This document shows positions 1-8,238 of a stretch of 64,000 bases of DNA, piece after piece. This DNA is from Solirubrobacteraceae bacterium (GTDB lineage Bacteria > Actinomycetota > Thermoleophilia > Solirubrobacterales > Solirubrobacteraceae): the NCBI GenBank assembly GCA_030447275.1, contig JAUJPF010000003.1, positions 1-64,000 on the forward strand. The letters run 5' to 3'. The position numbers and the translations under genes are program-made. The notes beneath the pieces were generated by a model. It did no database searches. It was not told the DNA's origin and saw only the letters and a program-made list of their open reading frames with translations. The first letter of the stretch is position 1. Each line of letters starts with the position of its first letter.

Positions 1-947
1 ACCGCGAGCTTGCCGTCGTTGGCCACGCGACGGGCCTCGAACGGGTCGGTGACGATGCGGAAGAAGCCCTTGCCCGGGCCGCCGTACTGGGCGTCGATGT
101 AGTCCTGCAGCTCGAAGATGCGCTTGCGCTGCAGGCGCACCGACTCCATGTCGTTGCATGGGTTCGACCGAACCGGGGCCTTCTTGCACAGGCTCTCGTT
201 GTCCACGAAGAGGTTGACGTAGCCGCGCAGCCCCGCCTCCCAGGCCCGCTCGAGCCACTTCCAGTAGGAGGCCTCGTGCGTCAGCGAGTTGTAGGCGGGC
301 CACTCGCGGAACGTCGGCCAGCCGACCTGGTCGATGGGCGTGCCCCTGCCCGCCACGGTTTCCAGCGCGGCGTTCTGCGCGCCGAGGGCGGGGTCGCTGT
401 TGCAGTCCGGCAGCGCGTACTCGACGCCGTACGGGTGCCACGGCCGGCCGCAGTGGATCCGCCCGCCGAAGTACTCGAAGGCCATGAGGTGCATGTGTGC
501 GTCGATGTAGCCGCGCGTCTCCGAGTAGGGCGTCAGGCCCTTGGCCGGCGTGCCCGTGCTCGAATCCTGGACTTCGGGATACACGGCGCAGCCCTCGGCC
601 TCGCGGAACCGCAGCCGCCCGCCGTCGGCCAACTTCGACCCGTCGCGCGCGGTGAGGGTGAAGCCCTCGGCGTTCGTCCCCTCGACCGCGAAATCCGCCG
701 CGTCGCTCGGCGCCGTGGCCACGCCGCCCGCGATGACGAACCGGCGCTCCTTCGTGTAGAGCAGGTAGCTGCCCAGCCGCGTGGCCTGCATCCGCACGGG
801 CCCCTGCTGCGGCGCGCCCGAACCGACGATGTCGTAGCACCCGTGCACCAGGGCGTAGCGGTCGTCCTCGCCCGCGGCCTGCGCGCTGGCAGGGACGAGG
901 AGGGGCAGCAGCACGGCCGCGAGCACGGACTTCCGACGGAGGCTCAT
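1..947 (-). CDS. Secreted amidohydrolase/dipeptidase-like protein (partial)
   Basis: The reading frame is open from an ATG at 947 to the window edge, so the C-terminus is missing. The first ~24 residues form a signal peptide (basic start, Leu/Ala/Val core, ending near AQA), so the protein should be exported. A region of about 100 residues without a recognised motif follows, then YIDAHMHLMAFEYFGGRIHC. Its D-x-H-x-H pattern resembles the metal-binding start of amidohydrolase and M19 dipeptidase barrels. Several cysteines (CGRPWHP, ALPDCNSD, SLCKKAP, SNPCNDM) suggest disulfides. The metal-enzyme assignment is an inference from one motif, and the family is uncertain. Upstream lies a ~320-base stretch without a convincing gene. 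Confidence 0.7.
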   Translation of the reverse strand, partial: MSLRRKSVLAAVLLPLLVPASAQAAGEDDRYALVHGCYDIVGSGAPQQGPVRMQATRLGSYLLYTKERRFVIAGGVATAPSDAADFAVEGTNAEGFTLTARDGSKLADGGRLRFREAEGCAVYPEVQDSSTGTPAKGLTPYSETRGYIDAHMHLMAFEYFGGRIHCGRPWHPYGVEYALPDCNSDPALGAQNAALETVAGRGTPIDQVGWPTFREWPAYNSLTHEASYWKWLERAWEAGLRGYVNLFVDNESLCKKAPVRSNPCNDMESVRLQRKRIFELQDYIDAQYGGPGKGFFRIVTDPFEARRVANDGKLA

Positions 948-1267
948 CCACCGGACCCTGGAGCATCGGTCTACATCGTGCGCCGGGTCACAAGCGCCGG
1001 CGCGCCACGTGGCCGCCCGCAGGAGGAGGAGCCCGGAAGCACGATCACAGTCGGCCTGCGCTTTACGGCGAACGATGACGACGACGCACTTCGACCCGGT
1101 CGTCGAGCCGGCTTGCGTCAAGGCGCGGATTCGTGGTCTCCGTGCGTCGCTATCGCCTGGCGATTTCGTGCGCGACGCCGACGACTCTGTGGTCGTGGGT
1201 CGTGGCGCCCCGGACGCCGGCTTCACACTTCCGCCGCTCGGCAAGTGCCGGAGCGTGGAGGGGTAGC
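948..1267. other. Intergenic stretch, no convincing gene
   Basis: This 320-base stretch lies between the divergent secreted protein and the small ORF at 1268. It is visibly less GC-biased in places and contains ORFs in several frames, none with a family signature or ribosome binding site. It probably carries the promoters of the flanking genes, but no box stands out. Confidence 0.4.
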
Positions 1268-1411
1268 GTGCGGACGATGAGCGTTCTCGTCGTCGCGTTC
1301 CTTGTCGTACTTGCGGTAGGGGCGGTGTGGTTCACGGTGCGATGGGACCCAGCGTCGCCGGCGATCTCGCCCGAGCAGTGCGGGCAGAAGCGGTTCTCGC
1401 CTCAGTTCTGA
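1268..1411 (+). CDS. Possible small single-pass membrane protein
   Basis: This is a 47-residue ORF with a GTG start at 1268 preceded at about five bases by GGAGGGG (1257-1263), a good ribosome binding site. Residues ~4-21 ([19 protein letters not shown]) form one strongly hydrophobic helix followed by a short polar tail ([16 protein letters not shown]). An alternative ATG is at 1277. No family is recognised. The combination of a ribosome binding site and a membrane helix is the only support; it could be a chance ORF. Confidence 0.35.
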   Translation: MRTMSVLVVAFLVVLAVGAVWFTVRWDPASPAISPEQCGQKRFSPQF

Positions 1412-1569
1412 CGCGGTCAAGGCCGCGGTTAGAGCGCGCTGCAGCGGCGTTGGGTCGCGCGCGGACGGTCTCAACGTTGCTGCCGCGTCCTCGCGGCGCT
1501 GTCCGGCCAACCAAGCCACGGACGGATGACCGAGTTGACCGCGCGGTCCTGACCAGAGAGGGTCGCTGC

Positions 1570-3387
1570 ATGAAGCGGTCCATCGCCCGCGGCGCATGCG
1601 CGCTGCTCGCCCTCCTCGCCGTCCCCGCCGCCGCCTCGGCGGCCCCGAGCTATCGCGTCACCGACGTGCGGACGGTGGTCGACCGGGGTGCGGTCGCCGG
1701 CACGGGAGCGGCGATCGTCGAGGTCGACCACGGCGCGGTGGTGGTCACCGCGACCAAGCGCGAGGTGCGGGCGATGCGGCGCCTCGGCTACAGGGCGCGC
1801 CCCGTCCGCATGCGCGGCGTCGCCGCTCCGCCGCGCGCCGGCAGCGGCCCGCGCGCCCGGGCCGCCGCGTTCCCCGCGGCCGACGCCGGCTTCCACGACT
1901 ACGGCGAGATGGCCGCCCACGTCGAGCAGGTCGCCGCGGCGAACCCGTCGATCGTGAGCCGGTTCTCGCTCGGGCGCTCCTACGAGGGGCGCGAGCTGTG
2001 GGCGGTCAAGATCTCCGACAACGTGGGGGTCGACGAGGACGAGCCGGAGGTCTTCTTCAACTCCGGGCAGCACGCGCGCGAGCACCTGACCGTCGAGATG
2101 GCGCTCTACCTGCTCGACGAGCTGACGTCGCAGTACGCGAGCGACGCGCGCATCCGCGCGGCGGTCGACGGGCGCGAGACGTGGATCGTGTTCAACGTCA
2201 ACCCCGACGGCAGCGAGTTCGACGTCGCCACCGGCACGTACCGCAGCTGGCGCAAGAACCGCCAGCCCAACAGCGGGTCGACCTACGTCGGCACCGACCT
2301 CAACCGCAACTGGGGCTACAAGTGGGGTTGCTGCGGCGGGTCGAGCGGGCTGACCTCGTCGGACACCTACCGCGGGCCGTCGCCGTTCTCGGCGCCGGAG
2401 ACGCAGCTCATGCGGAACTTCATCGACTCGCGCGTCGTCGGCGGGCGCCAGCAGATCCGCGTCGCCATCGACTGGCACGCGTACTCGGAGCTCGTGCTGT
2501 GGCCCTACGGCTACACGACCGCCGACACCGACACCGGCCTCACCGCCGACGACCAGGCGACGTTCGCCACCCTCGGGCGCGCGATGGCCGGCAGCAACGG
2601 CTACACGCCCGAGCAGTCGAGCGACCTCTACATCACCGACGGGACGAGCCTCGACTGGATGTGGGCCAACCACCGGATCTTCGCCTACACGCTCGAGATG
2701 TACCCGAAGACGTCGAGCCCCGGCTTCTACCCGCCCGACGAGGTCATCGCGACGGAGACCGCGCGCAACCGCGAGGCCGTCCTCATGCTCATCGAGCACG
2801 CCGACTGCCCGTACCGCGCGATCGGCAAGCAGGCGGCGTACTGCGGCACGCAGCTCTTCGGCGACGACTTCGAGGCCGCGCGCGGCTGGACGGCGAACGC
2901 CGGCGGCACGGACACCGCGACGAGCGGGCGGTTCGAGCGCGGCGACCCCGAGGCGACGAGCTCCAGCGGGCCGAAGCAGCTCGGCACGACCACGAGCGGG
3001 CTCAACGACCTCGTCACGGGGCGGATCGCCGGCAAGAGCGCGTCGACCAACGACCTCGACGGCGGCCTCACCTCGGTGACGTCCGCGCCCGTCACGCTGA
3101 GCGGCGCGAGCGCGTACGCGCTGACGTTCCAGTGGTACCTCGGCCACGGGAGGGACTCGTCGACGAGCGACTTCCTCCGCGTCCGCGTCGTCGGCGACAC
3201 GTCGTCGGCCACCGTGTTCGAGCAGCGCGGCGCCGCGACCGACCGCGACGCCGCGTGGGCGCAGGCGTCGGTCGCCCTGGACCGGTTTGCGGGCCAGACG
3301 GTGCGGATCGTCGTCGAGGCCGCCGACGCGTCGACCGCGAGCCTCGTCGAGGCCGGGGTCGACGACGTGAGGGTCAGCGGGTCCTGA
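1570..3387 (+). CDS. Secreted M14 zinc carboxypeptidase with C-terminal beta domain
   Basis: This is a 605-residue exported metallocarboxypeptidase. The ATG at 1570 is chosen because it begins a clear signal peptide ([18 protein letters not shown], ending near ASAA) and follows GAGAG. The M14 catalytic domain spans roughly residues 110-420. Zinc ligands are His168 and Glu171 in GQHAREH and His303 in DWHAYSE. Substrate-binding residues lie in NPDGSEF and [11 protein letters not shown], and the catalytic glutamate is Glu376 in YTLEMYP. Residues ~440-605 form a beta-rich module ([17 protein letters not shown]) of the kind seen in immune-inhibitor-A-like proteases, probably for substrate or surface binding. 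It should trim C-terminal residues from extracellular peptides. Confidence 0.92.
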   Translation: MKRSIARGACALLALLAVPAAASAAPSYRVTDVRTVVDRGAVAGTGAAIVEVDHGAVVVTATKREVRAMRRLGYRARPVRMRGVAAPPRAGSGPRARAAAFPAADAGFHDYGEMAAHVEQVAAANPSIVSRFSLGRSYEGRELWAVKISDNVGVDEDEPEVFFNSGQHAREHLTVEMALYLLDELTSQYASDARIRAAVDGRETWIVFNVNPDGSEFDVATGTYRSWRKNRQPNSGSTYVGTDLNRNWGYKWGCCGGSSGLTSSDTYRGPSPFSAPETQLMRNFIDSRVVGGRQQIRVAIDWHAYSELVLWPYGYTTADTDTGLTADDQATFATLGRAMAGSNGYTPEQSSDLYITDGTSLDWMWANHRIFAYTLEMYPKTSSPGFYPPDEVIATETARNREAVLMLIEHADCPYRAIGKQAAYCGTQLFGDDFEAARGWTANAGGTDTATSGRFERGDPEATSSSGPKQLGTTTSGLNDLVTGRIAGKSASTNDLDGGLTSVTSAPVTLSGASAYALTFQWYLGHGRDSSTSDFLRVRVVGDTSSATVFEQRGAATDRDAAWAQASVALDRFAGQTVRIVVEAADASTASLVEAGVDDVRVSGS

Positions 3388-3446
3388 GGGGCCGTGCCCT
3401 CGTCGGCCGGCGCGAAAGCCCTCCGAGCGCGGTACCGTTTTCAAGC

Positions 3447-5195
3447 ATGTTCTCGGTGCGTCGGTGGTCGGGTGCTCTCGTTGCCGTCGTCGCCGTTCTC
3501 GCCGTCGCCGCACCGGCGCACGCCGTCGACGTCTACGGCCTGACCTCCGACGACCACCTGGTCCGGTTCTCGACCGACGACCCGTCCCGCCTCCAGTTCG
3601 ATCGGGCGTTCGCGAAGTACGACCGGCCCGCGTGGACGCAGATGCACGCGACGACGCTGCGCGGGATCGCCTGGGGCGGCGGTGAGCTCGTCGCCATCGA
3701 CGAGTACGGCTCGATGAACCCCATCGACCCGAACGCGCCGCACGAGCCGAGCGGCGCCGGGAGCGGCGGGCCGCGCGGCGACGTGCGCGGCCTGGCGACG
3801 GGCCCGGACCAGAGCAGCCTGCACGTCGTGACGGGGGAGCGCTGGTACCGCTGGCCGGCGGTCTCGCGCGCCGACGGGACCGGAGGCCCGCTGAGTCCGG
3901 CCGGCCTCGACCTCACCGCGACGGCGTTCGACGGCGACCGCGAGTACGCGATCGACGCCGCGAGCGACCGGCTGCTCGTCGCCGACGCTCCCGGCGTCTT
4001 CGTGCCGGTCGGGCCGCTCGGCGTCGCCGTCACACGCCCGAGCGGCGGCTTCGACACCTTCGGCGGGCGCGGCCTGCTCGTCGTCGGCAGCACGCTGTAC
4101 GACGTCGACCTGCGCACCGGCGCGGCGATCGCCAAGGGGACGCTGCCGCTGGCCGAGGGCCGGACGGTGCGCGACCTCGCGGTCGTCGCCCCCGCGCACG
4201 TGATCACCAACCCGTACTGCTGTGGCACCGAGGGCTACGAGGGGCGCGGTGTGCCGTGGGTCGTCAAGCTCGTCCACCGCGGCGATCCGGACGCGCCGGC
4301 CACGGTCACGTTCGAGACCGTGCGCAGCACGTCGGGGGACCGCCCCGCCGCCGAGCCGGGCGTCGACTTCGAGCCGCAGCGCGGCACGGTGACGCTGCCG
4401 CCGGGGCGGAGCTCCTACGACGTCGTGATCCCGATCATCGACGACGACGAGGGCGAGGAGGTCGAGGCCGTGACGCTGCGGCTCGACCAGGGGTACGGGC
4501 CCCAGAGCAAGGAGGTCCTCCTCTTCGACTTCAACGACCCGCAGTTCGCGACGAGCGCCGTCAGCGCCGTCGAGACCACCGGGATCGTCCCGATCGAGGT
4601 CACGCGGCCCGTCTCGACGCGGCCGCAGGCCACGACGGTCGAGGTCGCCGTCGAGGGCACGGCGACGCCCGGCGTGGACTTCGTCGCGCCGCCGCCGACG
4701 CTCTCGTTCGCGCCGAACGACTCGAGCAAGGTCGTGCCCGTGCGGCTCATCGGGGACCGCCGGCGCGAGCGCGGCGAGACGGTGACGCTGAAGCTGAACG
4801 CCGCAGGGATCACGCGCCAGGTCAGCGCGCGGCGCACCGCGACGCTGACGATCCGCGACGCCGCGGACCGCACCGCGCCCCGGCTGCTGAGCGCACCGCG
4901 CCGCGTGCGGCTGGGCCGGACCACGGCGCTGCGCCTGCGCTGCTCGGAGGCATGCCGAGCGACGGCCCAGCTGCGCCTCTCGTCGAAGCGGGCGCGGGCG
5001 CTCGGCGTGAAGACGGTCGTCTCAGCAGGGCGCTCGCGTCTCGCCGCGCGGCCGAGCGTGCGGCTCCGTCTCGGCGCGACCGCGCTCCGGCGCCTGCGCG
5101 CCGAGGCGCCCGAGCGCGCGAGCCTGCGGCTCGTCCTGCGCGACGCCGCCGGCAACCGGCGGGCGGTCGTCCGCGCGATCCGTCTGCACCGCTGA
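3447..5195 (+). CDS. Secreted DUF4394-like/Calx-beta domain protein
   Basis: This is a 582-residue exported protein. The first 27 residues are a signal peptide ending in APAHA. Residues ~28-260 (VDVYGLTSDDHLVRFSTDDP, followed by repeated D-x-T-G beta segments) resemble the DUF4394 propeller-like domain. Two Calx-beta modules follow: ~268-365 (GVDFEPQRGTVTLPPG, ending in an acidic IIDDDEGEEVE) and ~372-470 (GVDFVAPPPTLSFAPN). These normally bind calcium. The last ~110 residues are Arg/Ala-rich beta sequence (RLGRTTALRLRCSEACRATA). The role is unknown; extracellular adhesion or calcium-dependent structure is an inference. The ATG at 3447 follows a short 59-base gap after the carboxypeptidase. 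Confidence 0.75.
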   Translation: MFSVRRWSGALVAVVAVLAVAAPAHAVDVYGLTSDDHLVRFSTDDPSRLQFDRAFAKYDRPAWTQMHATTLRGIAWGGGELVAIDEYGSMNPIDPNAPHEPSGAGSGGPRGDVRGLATGPDQSSLHVVTGERWYRWPAVSRADGTGGPLSPAGLDLTATAFDGDREYAIDAASDRLLVADAPGVFVPVGPLGVAVTRPSGGFDTFGGRGLLVVGSTLYDVDLRTGAAIAKGTLPLAEGRTVRDLAVVAPAHVITNPYCCGTEGYEGRGVPWVVKLVHRGDPDAPATVTFETVRSTSGDRPAAEPGVDFEPQRGTVTLPPGRSSYDVVIPIIDDDEGEEVEAVTLRLDQGYGPQSKEVLLFDFNDPQFATSAVSAVETTGIVPIEVTRPVSTRPQATTVEVAVEGTATPGVDFVAPPPTLSFAPNDSSKVVPVRLIGDRRRERGETVTLKLNAAGITRQVSARRTATLTIRDAADRTAPRLLSAPRRVRLGRTTALRLRCSEACRATAQLRLSSKRARALGVKTVVSAGRSRLAARPSVRLRLGATALRRLRAEAPERASLRLVLRDAAGNRRAVVRAIRLHR

Positions 5196-5201
5196 ATTCC
5201 G

Positions 5202-5879
5202 TCACACGCCGTTCTCCGACGGGGTCGCGCTGACGCTCCCCGACGGAATCGGGCCGATGACATCGCCCCGCAGGAGGTCGCGGTCGTAGGGCCGGCAGAT
5301 CCGTCCCGACACGCGCACCCGGTCGCCTCTGGCGAGGTAGGGGAAGCCGCTGCGCGAGAACCCGTGGACGCGCGTGCGGGCGTGGAGGTCGAGGAACGTC
5401 GTGCGCCGTCGCCCGAAGCGGCGGACGACGAGCTCGTTGCCCGTTTCGGGCGTCACGACGACGACGCCGTCCCAGCGGAAGCTGCGCCCGCAGCCACGTC
5501 TGCGAGGGGCCGGCCGGTCATCGCTGCCGTACATGTGACGGTGGAGCGGATGCCCGCGGAGCACGGGCAGGTAGCCCTCCGCGTGGTACCCGCCTGGCTC
5601 GCCGTCGACGGCGACGGCGACGGCGAGCGCGGGTGGCACGTCGCCGAAACGCCGGACGGTGACGCGGCGGCCGCCGAACTGGCCTTCGCAGCTCGCGGTG
5701 ACCGCTTGTCCGACCTCGGCGCCCACCGGCACGTCGAGGCTCCGCTGGGCGACGTAGCGCGCGCCCTCCAGCCGGATGGCCACGGCGCACGCCCCGGAGT
5801 AGCCCGTTTCGGAGCCACACCCGAGCAGGGCCAGCCAGGGCAGGCTGAGCGCGACCGCCGCCTTCAGCCGAGCGGCCAT
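5202..5879 (-). CDS. Putative lipoprotein of unknown function
   Basis: This is a 225-residue protein with a lipobox: the N-terminus MAARLKAAVALSLPWLALLG leads to Cys21-Gly, so it should be anchored in the membrane as a lipoprotein. The remainder is beta-rich with a repeated CxVAIxLEGxRY-type start (ACAVAIRLEGARYVAQ) and a region ending in GPIPSGS. No enzyme motif is seen. Its ATG at 5879 lies inside the 3' end of the upstream cupin gene (16-base overlap), so the two are probably co-translated. It ends seven bases from the convergent Calx-beta gene. Confidence 0.7.
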   Translation of the reverse strand: MAARLKAAVALSLPWLALLGCGSETGYSGACAVAIRLEGARYVAQRSLDVPVGAEVGQAVTASCEGQFGGRRVTVRRFGDVPPALAVAVAVDGEPGGYHAEGYLPVLRGHPLHRHMYGSDDRPAPRRRGCGRSFRWDGVVVVTPETGNELVVRRFGRRRTTFLDLHARTRVHGFSRSGFPYLARGDRVRVSGRICRPYDRDLLRGDVIGPIPSGSVSATPSENGV

Positions 5880-6358
5880 GGGTTCGGCACGGCCCGCCGC
5901 GGCTCCCGCCGCCAGTCCGCGTACGCCTCGGCCGGCTCGTCGGTCGGCGTCCGCACCGACGCGTCGTACTTCGCCGCCACCTCGTTGACGGGGTAGTGCG
6001 CGGCATCCTCGCGCCGCGAGCCGATCATCAGCACCGCAGACGGCCCGTCGCCCGCGCCGACGAAGACGTGCTCGGTCCCGGCCGGGCAGTGCACGAAGTC
6101 CCACTGGCCCAGCGGCCGCTCCTCGCCGTCGAGGATGACGATGCACTCGCCGTAGAGCACGAGGAAGTCCTCCTGCACGGGCTCGGAGTGGTAGCGGCAG
6201 TTCGGTTGGCCGGGCTCCATGATCTGGATGTTGACCCCGAGGTCCGGCCATGAAACCTCCTCACCCTCGAAGTCGAGGATAGTCGCGCGGCGCGGGTGCG
6301 CGAGGGCCGGCGCGTCGGCGACGTTCATGACGAAGGGCGCGTCCACGTCACGAACCAT
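5864..6358 (-). CDS. Cupin-domain protein
   Basis: This is a 164-residue single-domain cupin. The first cupin motif is visible around CRYHSEPVQEDFLVLYGE (H-x-E spacing, then the glycine turn); the second is HCPAGTEHVFVGAGDGP. These contribute the usual metal-binding histidines and glutamate. Such small cupins act as metal-dependent isomerases, dioxygenases or sugar-binding sensors, and the substrate cannot be told here. The ATG at 6358 is 56 bases from the divergent reductase gene. The 3' end overlaps the lipoprotein start. Confidence 0.85.
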   Translation of the reverse strand: MVRDVDAPFVMNVADAPALAHPRRATILDFEGEEVSWPDLGVNIQIMEPGQPNCRYHSEPVQEDFLVLYGECIVILDGEERPLGQWDFVHCPAGTEHVFVGAGDGPSAVLMIGSRREDAAHYPVNEVAAKYDASVRTPTDEPAEAYADWRREPRRAVPNPWPLG

Positions 6359-6414
6359 ACGGTCCGCCGCCGGTCCTCGCGATGAGTGGCGCCGACCCCG
6401 CTAGTCATAGGGGC

Positions 6415-7014
6415 ATGCGAATCATCGTGAGCGACTTCATCAGCCTCGACGGCGTCGTCCAGGCCCCCGGCGGCAAGGAGGAGGACACCGACGGCGGCTT
6501 TCAGAACGGCGGCTGGTCGATGCCGTTCTTCGACGAGGCGGCCATGGGACCGGTGCTCGACGACGTCATGGACCGGACCGAGGCGCTGCTGTTCGGACGT
6601 CGCACCTGGGAGGTCATGGCCTCGGCCTGGCCCGACCGCGCCGGCGACCCGTTCGCCGACAAGATGAACGCGCTGCCCAAGTACGTCGTCTCCCGCAGCC
6701 TGACCGCCGACGAGGCCTCGTCGCGGTGGAACAACACGACGCTGATCGGCGGCGACGACCCGGCCGGCGCGATCCGCCGGATCAAGGACCGGGACGGCGG
6801 CGACGTCCAGGTGATGGGCAGCGCGTCGCTCGCCCTGCACCTCGTCGAGAACGATCTCGTCGACGAGTACCGCCTGATGCTCGAGCCGATCCTGCTCGGG
6901 GGCGGCAAGACGATCTTCCCCACCGACGGCAAGGCCCGGCCGCTCGAGCTGCTGTCGGTCGAGCAGGCCTCGACCGGCGTGCTGATCTGCGCCTACCGCC
7001 CCGCCGCCGCCTGA
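6415..7014 (+). CDS. Dihydrofolate reductase family protein (RibD C-terminal-like)
   Basis: This is a 199-residue cytoplasmic protein of the RibD C-terminal/DHFR-like family. It starts MRIIVSDFISLDGVVQAPG, a family-typical N-terminus. ALLFGRRTWEVMASAWP and the NADPH-site segment GDVQVMGSASLALHL follow, with LMLEPILLGGGKTIFP near the end. These stand-alone members are usually annotated as reductases of unknown substrate, and true folate reductase activity is not implied. ATG 6415 follows an AGGGG-type site. It is divergent from the cupin and has no clear operon partner. Confidence 0.88.
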   Translation: MRIIVSDFISLDGVVQAPGGKEEDTDGGFQNGGWSMPFFDEAAMGPVLDDVMDRTEALLFGRRTWEVMASAWPDRAGDPFADKMNALPKYVVSRSLTADEASSRWNNTTLIGGDDPAGAIRRIKDRDGGDVQVMGSASLALHLVENDLVDEYRLMLEPILLGGGKTIFPTDGKARPLELLSVEQASTGVLICAYRPAAA

Positions 7015-7107
7015 GCGGCGGGGGGCCGTGAGCGGGCGACGGCAGAGGTCCACGAACGCGCCCGCATCCTCAAGAAAGCGCCCCCGGGGCCGATTCGCGA
7101 GAAGACC

Positions 7108-8238
7108 ATGGAACAGCTCGGCACCACGCTGGGCGCCACGTCGCTCGGCGGGCCCACCATCCCGTCCGGAGGCATGGGCCTCGATCACCCGGTCCAGCCC
7201 GAGGAGCTGACCGGCATCGAGCTGCTGGCCGGACTCCCCTGGCCGGCGCTGCGCGAGCTGGCCGGCCACGCCCGCCGCTGCGAGTTCCGCCCCGGCGAGA
7301 TCGTCTTCCGCGAGGGCGACCAGGGCGACTCGATGCACGTCGTCACGCGCGGGCAGCTCAGCGTCGTCCGGCCGAGCCGCGACCCCGGCCTCGTGCTCCA
7401 GCGCCTGTTCCGCGGCGACGTCTTCGGCGAGGTCGGCGTGCTCAACGCCGCCCCGCGCCTGGCGAGCATCGTCGCCATCGACCAGAGCGAGACCGTCGAG
7501 GTGCGCAAGGAGGACCTCGACCGCGTCCTCGACGCCGACCCGAAGGCCATGCGCCAGATGCTCGGCACGCTCGCCTTCAGCCTCACGCTCGCCAAGGAGG
7601 AGCTCGCGCGCCACAACTCGAAGCTCGAGTCGAAGGTCCGCGAGCGCACCGCCGACCTGCGCGAGTCGCAGCTCGAGCTGGTCCGCCGCCTCGCCCACGC
7701 CGCCGAGTCGCGCGACGACAGCACCGGCATCCACATCACGCGCATGAGCCGCATGTGCGCGCAGCTCGCGCTCGACGCCGGCATGAGCGAGGCCGAGGCA
7801 CAGCAGATCCTCCACGCCTCCTCGATGCACGACATCGGGAAGATCGCGATCCCCGACCGCGTCCTGCTCAAGGAGGGCCCGCTCGGCCCGGAGGAGTGGG
7901 AGATCATGAAGACGCACACGACGGCCGGCGCCCAGCTCCTCGCGGGCAGCCGCTCGCCGGTCGTCCGCATGGCCGAGGTCATCGCCCGCACCCACCACGA
8001 GAAGTGGGACGGCACCGGCTACCCCGAGGGCCTGCGCGGCGAGGAGATCCCGCTCGTCGCCCGCATGGTCGCCGTCTGCGACGTCTTCGACGCCCTCGTC
8101 TCCGACCGCCCGTACAAGGCGGCGTGGCTCGTCGACGACGCGCTGAGCGAGATCGAGGACCTCGCCGGGTCGCACCTCGATCCGGACCTGGCGGCGCTGT
8201 TCATCGCCAAGCGCCCGGACCTGCGCGCGGCGGAGTGA
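7108..8238 (+). CDS. cNMP-binding HD-GYP phosphodiesterase
   Basis: This 376-residue cytoplasmic signalling protein has three parts. Residues ~30-150 form a cyclic-nucleotide-binding (CRP-type) domain, with FREGDQGDSMHVVTRG and the phosphate-binding-cassette-like RGDVFGEVGVLN. Residues ~165-195 are a probable coiled coil (LAKEELARHNSKLESKVRER). Residues ~195-370 are an HD-GYP domain with the HD pair at His241-Asp242 (MHDIGKIAIPD), THHEKWDG, and the GYP signature at 304-306. HD-GYP domains hydrolyse cyclic-di-GMP. A cNMP input with an HD-GYP output suggests that cAMP or cGMP gates c-di-GMP breakdown. The next gene, a nucleotide cyclase, overlaps it in TGATG. Confidence 0.9.
   Translation: MEQLGTTLGATSLGGPTIPSGGMGLDHPVQPEELTGIELLAGLPWPALRELAGHARRCEFRPGEIVFREGDQGDSMHVVTRGQLSVVRPSRDPGLVLQRLFRGDVFGEVGVLNAAPRLASIVAIDQSETVEVRKEDLDRVLDADPKAMRQMLGTLAFSLTLAKEELARHNSKLESKVRERTADLRESQLELVRRLAHAAESRDDSTGIHITRMSRMCAQLALDAGMSEAEAQQILHASSMHDIGKIAIPDRVLLKEGPLGPEEWEIMKTHTTAGAQLLAGSRSPVVRMAEVIARTHHEKWDGTGYPEGLRGEEIPLVARMVAVCDVFDALVSDRPYKAAWLVDDALSEIEDLAGSHLDPDLAALFIAKRPDLRAAE

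Noticed and set aside
1471-3513. A 680-residue minus-strand ORF opposite the M14 carboxypeptidase
   Set aside because: Arg/Val/Asp-rich shadow with no family motif; the plus strand holds a complete, recognisable enzyme.
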